This document shows, one piece after another, positions 48,023-57,533 of a DNA stretch of 64,000 nucleotides; within the stretch, counting starts at the first letter, position 1; every line of letters starts with the position of its first letter. A model generated the notes under the pieces. That model did not search any database. It was not told the origin of the DNA and worked only from the letters and a program-made list of their open reading frames with translations. Source of the DNA: Vreelandella neptunia (lineage in GTDB: Bacteria; Pseudomonadota; Gammaproteobacteria; Pseudomonadales; Halomonadaceae); assembly GCF_022489065.1 (NCBI RefSeq), contig NZ_JAKVTW010000011.1, positions 83,951 through 147,950 on the forward strand, read 5' to 3'. The position numbers were made by a program, and so were the translations under genes.

Positions 48023-49414
48023 ATGCTTATTTTCGAGTCTTTTTTTACAAGTGGCCTAGCACAGATTTCCTATCTGGTTGGTGACAGCAAGGCGGCAGTG
48101 GCCGCGGTAATCGACCCTCGTCGAGATATTGATATCTACTTGCAGATGGCAAAAGAGCAAGGCCTGCGAATTGCCTATGTCATCGAAACGCACATTCATG
48201 CAGAGTTTGTATCCGGTGCTCAATCACTGGCGAACCGCACTGGTGCGCAGGTTATTGGTGGCCGCTCCGATGAATACCGGTTCGACCTTCGCCATGTCAG
48301 CGATGGTGAGGTATTGGAACTCGGCCAGGTAAGGCTGCAGATCATGCATTCGCCGGGCCATACGCCTGAACACATTTCTCTTCAGCTGTTCGATACGCAG
48401 CAAGGCAGTGACCCCATCGCATTATTCACTGGCGACACGTTGTTCAACCTGGATGTTGGGCGCCCTGATTTGCTTGGAGAGGGCAGTGAACGAAAGCTGG
48501 CCAGTGAGCTATTTCACACTCTCTTTGATCGTTACCTGCCGCTGGGCGATCGGATAGAAATATATTCCTTTCATGGGGCCGGTTCGGCGGGCGGTAAGTC
48601 GATAGGTGACAGGCATCAATCTACGCTTGGCAACGAACGGCTTTTTAATTCTGTACTGCAGGAAAAGAGTAGCGAAGAGGCGTTTATTGACACGCTGCTT
48701 GCCGATATGCCGGAACCGCCACGACACTATGCGCGCTTGAAGAAGCTGAACGTCGGTGCCATCGAACAGTGGGAAAGCCTATCGCTGGCCCCGCCGCTGT
48801 CGCCTGATGACTTTCAATCACTTGCTGGCAACGCCAACATGCAGGTCGTAGACATTCGCTCAATACTGGCATTTGGCGGTGGCCATGTGCCAGGGGCTAT
48901 CAACATCGCGTTACGTAACGAGTTTGTCAGTTGGGCGGGATGGATGCTCTATGACTCCCGCCCAATTTTGCTGGTGGGCGAGTCGACAGAAGATGTCCAT
49001 CAAGCCATTACCCAGCTCTACCGCATCGGCCTGGATGACATTCGTGGCTACCTGCACAATGGTATAACGGATTGGCAGAATGCGGCACTACCCCTGAGCA
49101 GGTTGCAGGAGTGGACCGTCCACGAGCTGAACGCTCGGCGTGAAGAGCCCGATGTTCAGGTGCTTGATGTGCGTAGTCCCAATGAGGTTGCCAATGGACG
49201 AGTACCGGGCGCAAAGCATATTTACGTCGTCCATCTTGCCGAGCAACTAGATAAATTAGATCCGAACAAGACCATCGCCACTTACTGCGGATCAGGCTAT
49301 CGAGCCTCGATTGCCGCCAGCCTTCTGAAGCGAGCTGGCTTCTCCGACGTGGCGAACACGCCAGGGTCATGGGCGGCTTGGAACGCAGCAGGTCTGCCTA
49401 TTGAAACGAGCTGA
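48023..49414 (+). CDS. CstB-like persulfide dioxygenase-rhodanese fusion
   Basis: The 463-aa protein begins with a metallo-beta-lactamase fold. The metal motif reads HIHAEF (His57, His59, Glu61, Phe62) where most relatives have HxHxDH, and HSPGHTPEHISLQ and TGDTLFNLDVGRPDL follow. Two rhodanese domains come next. The first (VVDIRSILAFGGGHVPGA) lacks a catalytic Cys; the second has YCGSGYRAS with Cys422. This is the layout of staphylococcal CstB, which detoxifies persulfides. AAGGAGG is 5 bases before the ATG. It is the first cargo gene and has no sqr neighbour in view. Confidence 0.85.
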   Translation: MLIFESFFTSGLAQISYLVGDSKAAVAAVIDPRRDIDIYLQMAKEQGLRIAYVIETHIHAEFVSGAQSLANRTGAQVIGGRSDEYRFDLRHVSDGEVLELGQVRLQIMHSPGHTPEHISLQLFDTQQGSDPIALFTGDTLFNLDVGRPDLLGEGSERKLASELFHTLFDRYLPLGDRIEIYSFHGAGSAGGKSIGDRHQSTLGNERLFNSVLQEKSSEEAFIDTLLADMPEPPRHYARLKKLNVGAIEQWESLSLAPPLSPDDFQSLAGNANMQVVDIRSILAFGGGHVPGAINIALRNEFVSWAGWMLYDSRPILLVGESTEDVHQAITQLYRIGLDDIRGYLHNGITDWQNAALPLSRLQEWTVHELNARREEPDVQVLDVRSPNEVANGRVPGAKHIYVVHLAEQLDKLDPNKTIATYCGSGYRASIAASLLKRAGFSDVANTPGSWAAWNAAGLPIETS

Positions 49415-49521
49415 GCTGAACCGGTGTATCAGTACTCCCATGCCGCTCAAAATCGCAAAATACGAGTACGTAGGCATCATGCGATAATTTCATTATTATA
49501 TTGATTTTAAAGGAAAAATCT

Positions 49522-49977
49522 ATGAAAATGTCTTACTGGCGTTTCGTCGCAATGGTCGCTACATCGACAATCATTATGTATGGGTTGATGTATCTGAACA
49601 CGTACGCTTTTGACCATGTTTTCTGGAGCGAAACTAGAGCATGGATTGCTCTTGTCATGGGGGCTGTGATGGCGGTAGTGATGTTGAGCTTTATGCTCAA
49701 TATGTATCAGAAAAAAAAGATAAACATCGCCATCTATGCAGGCAGTGCTGTGCTTTTCATTGCTGCATTATGGATCGTCCGTAGCCAGGTTACCGTAGAT
49801 GACACCGATTACATGAAAGCAATGATTCCCCATCATTCAATCGCGATCCTGACCAGTGAGCGAGCGAAAATTTCAGATCCGCGTGTCCGTGAGCTGGCAG
49901 ATGAAATCATTGCTGCACAGCGTCGCGAAATTGAGGAAATGAAACAGCTCATAAACGACTTGGAAAAAGCGGACTGA
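49522..49977 (+). CDS. DUF305 membrane protein
   Basis: The 151-aa protein has three hydrophobic segments (residues 6-26, 37-60 and 70-88). A short DUF305 region follows: DTDYMKAMIPHHSIAILTSERAKISDPRVRELADEII, with the MIPHH motif typical of the family. DUF305 proteins are ferritin-like and often sit in copper or metal gene sets; metal binding by the His pair is inferred. AAAGGA precedes the ATG. Confidence 0.8.
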   Translation: MKMSYWRFVAMVATSTIIMYGLMYLNTYAFDHVFWSETRAWIALVMGAVMAVVMLSFMLNMYQKKKINIAIYAGSAVLFIAALWIVRSQVTVDDTDYMKAMIPHHSIAILTSERAKISDPRVRELADEIIAAQRREIEEMKQLINDLEKAD

Positions 49978-50049
49978 TGTTTATTTTTTCATAAAACCGT
50001 TCACGTCAGATTTTTATCTTTCCGATTATCACATTAGGCACTGTTTACC

Positions 50050-50616
50050 TCACCGGTTGTGGCTTTCCAACTTCGGGAGACCTAGGAACAGTTGTACAGC
50101 CCTTAAGTTTTTCGTGCGTCGATATATCAGAGACGATTTGGTGCGCCGCATAGTGTGTGCCATAGATTGACGCATCTAGACCCATTTCGGTGACCCAGGC
50201 TTTCACAATACGGGCATATTGGCGCGTGGATAGATGCTTTGCGCTATTGATTCGGCTGGAAAACAAGAAGTCTTCGCTCCGGAGCTGAGCAAGCTGTATC
50301 CAGTAGATAATAGCGATGTGAGTTTGCTCGGTAATTTCGAACTGGACAGGTCAATGTGACTTTTGCTGTATCATAATGGCTCGTGAAGATATGCACGCAA
50401 CATGGGCTATAGCCCGTACTCGTAAATTGAAGAGGTCGCAGCCTCGTAGATTGCTATCGATAGCTAAATTGTAGAGGGCAAGAGTTCTCTCGTCTTTTTG
50501 GCAAGCTGTAGGCGCACACGGATGGCCCAGATATCTTTTAGACTCAGAGGTGCCTTCTCCCCAACCAACTTGCCTTTATTCCAAGGTGTAAAGGAGATTT
50601 CAGTCGAAACATTCAT
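50050..50616 (-). pseudogene. Decayed small tyrosine integrase
   Basis: Read on the minus strand from ATG 50616 the frame gives MNVSTEISFTPWNKGKLVG, then IRVRLQLAKKTRELSLYNLA and IDSNLRGCDLFNLRVR. An in-frame TGA follows before PVQFEITEQTH, and the frame continues through FSSRINSAKHLSTRQYARIV. A one-base shift near 50,145 restores MRRTKSSLIYRRTKNLRAVQ, ending KLESHNR and stop. Intact relatives continue KLESTVRYLG. The catalytic Arg (MRRTK) and other family landmarks are readable. One stop, one frameshift and a lost C-terminus make it inactive. Confidence 0.88.
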
Positions 50617-50784
50617 GGCATGATCCTCCATCAGGTGGAGGTCAAAGAATGGGTTGCCTCAGATGTCATGGCAAACAACCCATAAAGGAAAAAGTTGAGA
50701 TCAAAATGTTCGGGCTAATGCACGTGAGGATAATATCCATAGTGAACATGAACAACTGAGTGATTTATCTTCGAGTAGATATTG
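50617..50784. other. Intergenic region with short inverted repeats
   Basis: TGGGTTG (50650-50656) and CAACCCA (50676-50682) are inverted repeats, and CCTCCAtcagGTGGAGG is a small hairpin at 50627-50643. They lie upstream of the integrase remnant and downstream of copA. No gene is seen. Confidence 0.4.
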
Positions 50785-53097
50785 TTACTTAATAGCAATC
50801 ATCCTAAGTCGTAAAGCATTGCCAATCACGCTCACTGAAGAGAGTGACATCGCCGCCGCCGCGATAATCGGTGATAACAGCATACCTGTGAAGGGGTACA
50901 AAATCCCTGCGGCAATGGGGATGCCTGCCGCGTTGTAAGCAAAGGCAAAAAAGAGATTTTGGCGAATATTACGCATGGTGGCTTTTGAGAGCTTATGCGC
51001 CGTGGCAATACCGGTAAGATCTCCTCGCAGTAGAGTAACCCCAGCGCTTTCTATCGCCACATCGGTGCCGGTTCCCATGGCAATGCCGACATCCGCTGTA
51101 GCCAGCGCAGGTGCATCGTTCACGCCGTCGCCGGCCATGACAACAATGCGCCCTTCATCACGGAGACGCTGAATCACTCGGCCTTTATCCTCTGGAAGCA
51201 CTTCAGCTTCGACCTCATCAATGCCTAGCCGACGTGCCACAGCGTTGGCGGAGGTGCGATTATCGCCTGTCAGCATCACCACTCGAATGCCGTCAGCCTG
51301 GAGTGAACGAATGGCTTCTTCGGTGGTTTCCTTGACCGGATCGGCAATGGCGAGCAGCCCAGCTAAATTCCCGTCGATGCTCGCAAAGATGACAGTAGCA
51401 CCGTCGCTGCGCAATTGATCGGCATGTGTGTCTTGAGACTGGGTGTTAACGCCCTCGCTTTCCATCAATAGCCGGTTGCCCAGGGCAATACGCTTGCCAT
51501 CTATCTGGCCTATAACGCCCATGCCATTGGGAGCCTCGAAGTCCAACGCTTCTGTTAATTTTACCTCTGCCTCTTTAGCCTTTTCGACTATTGCATGGGC
51601 CAAGGGGTGCTCGCTGCCTCGCTCAAGACTAGCTGCCAAGCGCAAAAGCTCCGATTCAGCAATGCCTTCAGTGAGAATCAACTCGGTCACTCGTGGTTTG
51701 CCTTCGGTAAGCGTGCCGGTTTTGTCGACGACGACGGTGTCGACCTTCTCTAGACGTTCAAGAGCTTCGGCATCGCGAATCAACACGCCTAACTGGGCAC
51801 CGCGCCCTACACCGACCATAATTGACATGGGGGTAGCAAGACCTAGCGCGCACGGGCAGGCAATGATCAGAACACTAACCGCCGCAATAAGGCCAAACGC
51901 CATCGGCGGGGTAGGGCCCCACAATGACCAGGCGATGAAAGCCACAACAGCAATGAGAATAACGACGGGTACAAAGATGCTGGCGACTTTGTCGGCAAGC
52001 CCTTGAATGGGTGCGCGGCTGCGCTGGGCGCTGGCGACCATTTGCACAATCTGCGACAGCATCGTGTCCTGGCCCACCTTGTCAGCGCGCATGACAAAGG
52101 ATCCTTGACCATTGATGCTGCCGCCAATGACGCCATCGCCGACTTCCTTTTTCACCGCTAGTGGTTCACCGGTAACCATGGATTCGTCAACGTTGGAGCG
52201 ACCTTCCATCACTTCGCCATCTAATGGCACCTTATCGCCGGGGCGCACCCGGAGACGATCCCCTACCTGAACCTGGTCAAGAGAGATATCTTCCTCATTG
52301 CCCTGATCATCAAGGCGTCGAGCGGTAGCAGGCGCCAAGTCGAGCAGAGCACGAATAGCGCCAGAGGTTTTTTCACGAGCGCGTAGCTCTAATACTTGTC
52401 CCAGTAAAACTAAAACGACAATCACTGCCGCTGCTTCGAAATAAACGGCCACCGAACCATCGGCTTGACGGAAGGCGTCGGGAAAGATGCCCGGTGTGAG
52501 GGTGGCCAGCAAACTGTAGAGCAACGCGGTGCCGGTACCGATCGCGATTAGCGTGAACATATTAAGGCTGCGATGCACTAGCGAACGCCATCCGCGTACA
52601 AAGAATGGCCAACCTGCCCAGACGACTACCGGCGTTGCCAGCAGCAGTTGAATCCAGTTAGAGGTTTGCTGGGAAATAAAATGCATAAGGCCAAACACGT
52701 GGCCACCCATTTCTAGGGCAAACACGGGGAGGGTCAGTACTAGGCCGATCCAGAAACGCCTGGTCATGTCCTTGAGTTCGTCCGAAGGGCCGGTGTCAGC
52801 AGAGACGGTCTCAGGTTCCAGCGCCATGCCACAGATTGGACAGTCGCCTGGGCCTTCTCGTCGAACTTCTGGGTGCATCGGGCAAGTATAAATAGACCCC
52901 GAGGGTACTGACGCTTGTGACTGTTTGCTTGGCTCAAGATACGCATCAGGCTTGGCAATAAACTTTTCCTGACACTTTTCTGAGCAGAAGTACCAAGTCT
53001 TACCCGCGTGATCGGCACGGTGGCGGGAGGTATGGGGATCAACGTCCATGCCACAAACAGGGTCTTTCACCTTTGTCTCGTTATGGTCTTCAGACAT
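50785..53097 (-). CDS. copA: Copper-translocating P1B-type ATPase
   Basis: The 770-aa pump exports Cu(I) from the cytoplasm. The N-terminus has a YHS domain ([12 protein letters not shown] with [11 protein letters not shown]) and a heavy-metal-binding segment ([24 protein letters not shown]) instead of CxxC HMA domains. The core has the metal gate [10 protein letters not shown] (residues 414-416), TGEP in the actuator, phosphorylated Asp458 in [29 protein letters not shown] and the C-terminal [16 protein letters not shown]. It overlaps the preceding small gene by 8 bases, in a minus-strand group with an APC permease, a Met/His-rich protein and a DUF2933 gene. Confidence 0.93.
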   Translation of the reverse strand: MSEDHNETKVKDPVCGMDVDPHTSRHRADHAGKTWYFCSEKCQEKFIAKPDAYLEPSKQSQASVPSGSIYTCPMHPEVRREGPGDCPICGMALEPETVSADTGPSDELKDMTRRFWIGLVLTLPVFALEMGGHVFGLMHFISQQTSNWIQLLLATPVVVWAGWPFFVRGWRSLVHRSLNMFTLIAIGTGTALLYSLLATLTPGIFPDAFRQADGSVAVYFEAAAVIVVLVLLGQVLELRAREKTSGAIRALLDLAPATARRLDDQGNEEDISLDQVQVGDRLRVRPGDKVPLDGEVMEGRSNVDESMVTGEPLAVKKEVGDGVIGGSINGQGSFVMRADKVGQDTMLSQIVQMVASAQRSRAPIQGLADKVASIFVPVVILIAVVAFIAWSLWGPTPPMAFGLIAAVSVLIIACPCALGLATPMSIMVGVGRGAQLGVLIRDAEALERLEKVDTVVVDKTGTLTEGKPRVTELILTEGIAESELLRLAASLERGSEHPLAHAIVEKAKEAEVKLTEALDFEAPNGMGVIGQIDGKRIALGNRLLMESEGVNTQSQDTHADQLRSDGATVIFASIDGNLAGLLAIADPVKETTEEAIRSLQADGIRVVMLTGDNRTSANAVARRLGIDEVEAEVLPEDKGRVIQRLRDEGRIVVMAGDGVNDAPALATADVGIAMGTGTDVAIESAGVTLLRGDLTGIATAHKLSKATMRNIRQNLFFAFAYNAAGIPIAAGILYPFTGMLLSPIIAAAAMSLSSVSVIGNALRLRMIAIK

Positions 53098-53548
53098 CGT
53101 TCATTCTCCCCGTTTGGCGAACAAGGCGCATGGCTTCGTGCTCTTCAAGTGCTAAAAGGGAATCTAAGAGCTCTTTAGCCTCAGGAATTTCCGCTTTGCC
53201 AACGAGGGTTCGATAAAGGTTTATCGTTTGTTCATGGAAATCAAAAACCTCTCGGCAAATGTCGTCAACACTTAGCGTGGAATAGGGCGCATCGCAGGTA
53301 CGATGCGTACGGATAGGTTTATGCTCCAAATAGTCATAAACGTAGGTTTTTAATGCTTTCGCGTCAGCAGTCTGTTCAAAGCGCGCCACAACGCGCTGCA
53401 TTTCCGCTTCCTGTGCAGCTAAGTAATTGAGCAACATGCGAGCGCGCTCTTCTTCGTGTATATCGGCGCAATGAGCAAGGCAAGCTGCAAGATGCTCGTG
53501 TAACTGACGGGTCCAATCGATCAATTCACCAAAGGTTCTAACGTCCAT
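53090..53548 (-). CDS. Four-helix, ferritin-like small protein of the copper set
   Basis: The 152-aa protein is all-helical with repeated Glu/His positions ([55 protein letters not shown]). This is compatible with a metal-binding or rubrerythrin-like bundle, but it has no firm family match for me. Five cysteines are present (CLAHC, RTCDAPY, DICREV). Its stop overlaps copA by 8 bases and it follows the APC permease by 27 bases, so a role beside CopA is likely. Confidence 0.6.
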   Translation of the reverse strand: MDVRTFGELIDWTRQLHEHLAACLAHCADIHEEERARMLLNYLAAQEAEMQRVVARFEQTADAKALKTYVYDYLEHKPIRTHRTCDAPYSTLSVDDICREVFDFHEQTINLYRTLVGKAEIPEAKELLDSLLALEEHEAMRLVRQTGRMNDV

Positions 53549-53575
53549 TTGGTACCTCCTATAACGCTATTAACG

Positions 53576-54913
53576 TTAATGAGTGTGAGAGTGCTCGCTA
53601 TCGTTTGAAGCGTCGCGTTTGGATAGGAAAATCCATTCGCCGAGTAAAAGAGTAGCCATTACTACGCCAGCAACGATGAGCACCATGGGGTCCGAGATGG
53701 CTTTTACCCATAAAAAGCCGATTAACACGACAGCATCTAGTAGTATGGCAATGCTAGGAATAACAGGATTAGCCCCCACTCTGTCCTTGAGATGACGAAG
53801 CACACCCCAGTGGATGGCCATATCCATGATCAGGTAGAAAATGATGCCTAATGCTGCGATGCGGCTCAGGTCAAAAAAAGCGGTGAGCACTAAGCCAAAT
53901 ACGATGGTGTACACCAGTGTATGCTTTTGTACACTGCCGGGCATGTGGAAATGGCGGTGAGGAACCAGCTTCATTTCTGTCAGCATGGCGAGCATGCGTG
54001 AAACGGCAAAGACGCTGGCGATGATACCGCCCGCCGTTGCCAACATGGCGAGAATGACGGTAAACGCAACTGCCGCTTCACCCAGTGCGGGACGGGCAGC
54101 GGCGGCCAGGGAGTAGTCTTGGGTTTCGATAATTTCAGGCAAAGATAGGTTGCTGGCAACGGCAAAACCGACAAGGGCATAGATCACCACGCATAGCGCA
54201 ATCGAGATCGTGATAGCTTTGCCAAGATTCCGCTTAGGATCTTTAAGCTCCGAACCACTATTGGTAATCGTCGTGAAGCCTTTAAATGCCAGTATGCCGA
54301 GCGCCGTAGCACCTAAAAAGCCCGTTATCGTAGGCGTAGGTGCATCGTTGCCAGCACCCATTTCGATGGAGTCGGCAATAAACACGCCGACAATACCAAA
54401 CACTATAATGCCACCTATTTTGATAAATCCGAGCACCGAGGCGACGGTCTCGATCAAGCGGTTGGCGGATAAATTGATCAAAAAGGCTATTAGCAGTAAA
54501 CCAACCCCGAGTAGGGGCACAAATAGTGAACGATCCCCCAGGTCAAACAACTCAAGCGTGTAGGAACCAAACGTTCTCGCCAAAAAACTCTGTGCGATCA
54601 CCATGGAAAAATACATCAGGAGGGCATGAAAGGCGGTGGGAAGCGTCGGGCCATACGCTTTCTGTAAATACATGCCAATCCCACCTGCTGATGGGAAGGT
54701 ATTGGACATTTTAACGTAAGAATAAGCGCTGAAAGAGACAATGACGGCAGCGGCCAGAAAGGCTAGAGGAAATAGCCGACCAGTCATTTCGGCCATTTGG
54801 CCGGTTAGCGCAAAAATACCGGCCCCAATCATCACGCCGGTGCCTAATGCAACGGCACCGACCAACGAAAGACTGTTTTCTTTATATTGTGGCGTTCTAT
54901 CCTGCCCAACCAT
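53576..54913 (-). CDS. APC-family amino acid permease
   Basis: The 445-aa protein has about 12 hydrophobic segments. APC landmarks include LVGAVALGTGVMIGAGIFALTGQ at the N-terminus and GFTTITNSGSELKDPKRNLGKAI in the middle. It ends in a His-rich tail (SEHSHTH). Such permeases recur next to copper ATPases in proteobacterial islands; the substrate is not known and could be an amino acid chelator, which is inference. The ATG at 54913 has AAGGAG upstream. Confidence 0.85.
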   Translation of the reverse strand: MVGQDRTPQYKENSLSLVGAVALGTGVMIGAGIFALTGQMAEMTGRLFPLAFLAAAVIVSFSAYSYVKMSNTFPSAGGIGMYLQKAYGPTLPTAFHALLMYFSMVIAQSFLARTFGSYTLELFDLGDRSLFVPLLGVGLLLIAFLINLSANRLIETVASVLGFIKIGGIIVFGIVGVFIADSIEMGAGNDAPTPTITGFLGATALGILAFKGFTTITNSGSELKDPKRNLGKAITISIALCVVIYALVGFAVASNLSLPEIIETQDYSLAAAARPALGEAAVAFTVILAMLATAGGIIASVFAVSRMLAMLTEMKLVPHRHFHMPGSVQKHTLVYTIVFGLVLTAFFDLSRIAALGIIFYLIMDMAIHWGVLRHLKDRVGANPVIPSIAILLDAVVLIGFLWVKAISDPMVLIVAGVVMATLLLGEWIFLSKRDASNDSEHSHTH

Positions 54914-55133
54914 GAAAGCGACTCCTTGTATTAACGGCAACCACAGCAGCAATAACTGCCGAGGACTCCTGTGCGGTGTTTTTTGATGCTATATAAATTA
55001 AATATAGAACCTATGTGCAGCCACATGGCAAATGACTAACGGAAGGTCTGATTTTGCGAGGCCACAGGCAAGCAGCTCTTACCCTAAACTAGCTAGTCTT
55101 GCTCCTGGTTGTGTCATGTAGCCGTTATGACTA

Positions 55134-55478
55134 TTAATGACAGCTCCAAGGTTCCTGTTTAGCGTTGTCTTTAACGTTCTGATCGACGAAACGGTAATAC
55201 TCCTTCTTAAAGCGGTTCCACCGATCAGCGCTGACCTGTATGTCATGGAGCTTGAGAATTTTTTCAACGTCATCGATGCAGAGCCTCAGCGCATCGTAAG
55301 CAAGGCTGATATTTCGGTTTTTCTCGTTGTAGACCACCTTATCCATTCCATAGAGTCGGTCGATATCTGACAGCGCTTCTTCAATGCGTTTGGATTTACT
55401 AGGCTTGATTTTTAAATTCCGAGTCACCAGTGTGTTTTTGGAAACACCCAAGCGGTGCTCTTGTTGTGTCGTTTTCAT
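55134..55478 (-). CDS. Small HMA-like cytoplasmic protein
   Basis: The 114-aa protein has a beta-alpha-beta stretch resembling a heavy-metal-associated fold (RIEEALSDIDRLYGMDKVVYNEKNRNISLAYDALRLCIDDVEKIL) but no CxxC. One Cys is in the domain and one lies in the terminal WSCH. A basic N-terminus precedes it. GGGAGAAAG lies before the ATG at 55478. It follows the DUF2933 gene by 40 bases and precedes the APC permease. Confidence 0.6.
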   Translation of the reverse strand: MKTTQQEHRLGVSKNTLVTRNLKIKPSKSKRIEEALSDIDRLYGMDKVVYNEKNRNISLAYDALRLCIDDVEKILKLHDIQVSADRWNRFKKEYYRFVDQNVKDNAKQEPWSCH

Positions 55479-55518
55479 GGTCTTTCTCCCAGGCGCGTAC
55501 ATGTATATATAGAGTGGT

Positions 55519-55725
55519 TCAGTCCTTGTCTATTTTGTCCTTATGACCGCCGTGGTGTTTATGCATGAAAATATGCATCAGTGGGCATGCTGCCAAAAAG
55601 AGGAAAGGTAAGAACTGAAATAGGTGGAGACGGTGCTCGGTTCCAATCAGGTATCCCGCCCAAATGACAAACCCAGCAAGTGGCACCCACAACATCAGCA
55701 AACGACTACTTGTACTGTTACTCAT
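55519..55725 (-). CDS. DUF2933 small membrane protein
   Basis: The 68-aa protein has two hydrophobic segments and the family signature LFLAACPLMHIFMHKHHGGH near its C-terminus. The Cys-Pro-Leu-Met-His and His-rich tail suggest metal contact at the membrane. GAGGTG precedes the ATG. The gene heads the copA group on the minus strand. DUF2933 genes are frequent in copper/mercury islands. Confidence 0.8.
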   Translation of the reverse strand: MSNSTSSRLLMLWVPLAGFVIWAGYLIGTEHRLHLFQFLPFLFLAACPLMHIFMHKHHGGHKDKIDKD

Positions 55726-55896
55726 AATCACCTCAGTAACTCGCCCAAAGAGCCAACAGCAGTTAAGGCCGTTGGTTTGGGAAAAATCAAATAAATAACC
55801 CCAATAACAGCATGGATGATTTGTCTGAACGCAACCTGAACAGCATCGGAGGGAAATATGATCCTGATCAAGCGCCTCGCAAAAAGTAGGCGATAA

Positions 55897-56600
55897 TTAC
55901 CCAAGCGGTATCCATAGCCTCATTCCCATCATCATTAGGTTTTCGGTGAGCGATACAAAGCTTAATGGGTATTACTGTTGCCGACACAGGCGCACTTGAG
56001 CTCACGTTTATCGAGGTATATCGCTTTAAAGACAGAACCTGTCACACGGTGCCAACGAATAGCGCCAGTGGCGCAGCCAGCCAGATAAGCGTATCGGCCA
56101 GCAATTAGTAGCTTCGGAAGTATCTAGGCGTGAAGGTAAACGTAACTGAAGGGGACTTGGCGCTGGGCGTGCAGGTCATAGTTGAGAAACATGGCGCTAA
56201 AGCTCGCTACGCCCTGCAGCTTTTGCAGACCCGGGGGTATGATCGCTGTGGCTACGGCATACTCTAGCACGCGTGCAGTGAATATTATGCACTGAACCTC
56301 CCAACTGGCAGAAAAATCGATGAGTAACGCAGTGGCAAAAATTGCCAGCACAGGGCGATAGGTGGTCGCATTAGGGTCTGAAACGCTAACTCCCAGGTGC
56401 TCATGAAGCTCTTCATAGCCGCCAATACGTTCATAGCCCAGATATCCCTGGGAAATCGTATCGACATGTTCCTGCTCTGTAAACGCGTCAATCTCTTATC
56501 GCGAAGTCAGCAGGTTTACGTTCACCTAAGGCCCATGTGCACGAGCAGGTCAACGATCTACAAGCCAAACGGACATATGTACTCTCCTGTTTGCAACCAT
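55897..56600 (-). pseudogene. Decayed glutaredoxin-MauE/DoxX fusion gene
   Basis: Minus-strand translation in shifting frames recovers the family pieces in order. A thioredoxin-like start reads CPFGL, a stop, then IVDLLVHMGLR. Next come EIDAFTEQEHVDTISQGY and ERIGGYEELHEHLG, then YRPVLAIFATALLI and the membrane part FSAMFLNYDLHAQRQVPFSYVY. After a stop come SVFKAIYLDKRELKCACVG and FVSLTENLMMMGMRLWI. At least four stops or frameshifts are needed, so the gene is dead. It lies between the DUF2933 gene and the cytochrome cluster, where intact copies would be expected in metal-resistance islands. Confidence 0.82.
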
Positions 56601-57065
56601 AAGCGCGAGCGCTGGAGTGGGTCGTTGTCACCGTTATGAACCTCTTAGTTGTTTATTAACACTATATTGCTTACCTAACATAATAATCTAACTCCCTTCC
56701 ACAGCCTTCAGATCAAATATGTGGCGCGACGAAAACTTTATTGTGAAGTGAGCCAGTCGATCTTACTAAGCCTGAAGGCGCCTCAGTCGTTAGGTAATAA
56801 GTTTATTTTATATGAAATTTGTTAACTTCCATGTCTCAACATAAACATTTGAGATTCGCTAAAGTGTATATTTATTCGCTGACAATGCGAAGTTGGTTTT
56901 CTAAGTAAGGGCTAGCATTCGCCGGGAGCAGGTTTGTCGGAGTTAAAAGGACCAAGAGGTTGTTTTCTACTTAATAACACAAGTGGGCGGTTGAGACGGT
57001 AGCTAACAGTGTGGTGACCCATAAGGTGACTAAGAAAATTTGTTATAGGGCATAGACACTATTAT
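56601..57065. other. AT-rich intergenic region
   Basis: No gene, RNA or convincing repeat is seen here. It is the 3' side of the cytochrome cluster and the 5' side of the dead MauE gene and copA group. Confidence 0.5.
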
Positions 57066-57533
57066 TTACTCTGGGGGTATTTCAGTTTGTATGGGAAAGG
57101 GGTTCTCAGCACTTTCGTCTGCTTGGTGACGCCTTTGCTCTTGCGTCCATAATGACTTGAGATAATTCACCACATCGCGGATCTCGGTGGGAGCCAAAAT
57201 CTCCTGGTACGCTGGCATTGTTAGCCTATCAGTTTTATTCCAGGGGTCACGCCAACCTTCAGCAATAATTCGGTAGAGCATGGCATCAGAGTGTTTCCAG
57301 GTATGGCCCTCTGGCCCATGTGGTGGAGCAGGTAACTCCCCCAGAGCATTTTGCCCTTCCCAGTTGGGCATGCCTTCGCCTTGTGTACCGTGGCAACTGG
57401 CACAGTATTGTCGGTAAACTATTTTTCCGTCTTCCAACTGAGGAGTATTGCTTGAAAAAAGGCGATCCTCAGCCATGGCGTGCCCCACAACCATTAGTGT
57501 CAGCCATAAGGCAAAGAACCAGCGCTTACGCAT
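57066..57533 (-). CDS. Periplasmic c-type cytochrome
   Basis: The 155-aa protein starts with a signal peptide (MRKRWFFALWLTLMVVGHAMA). A single haem site follows, CASCHGTQGEGMP, with a Met candidate for the sixth ligand in LTMPAYQEIL. It overlaps the upstream BNR-repeat gene by 8 bases. It is the last gene of the MerR-controlled minus-strand group; an electron link to the thiol proteins of the same group is inferred. Confidence 0.9.
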   Translation of the reverse strand: MRKRWFFALWLTLMVVGHAMAEDRLFSSNTPQLEDGKIVYRQYCASCHGTQGEGMPNWEGQNALGELPAPPHGPEGHTWKHSDAMLYRIIAEGWRDPWNKTDRLTMPAYQEILAPTEIRDVVNYLKSLWTQEQRRHQADESAENPFPIQTEIPPE

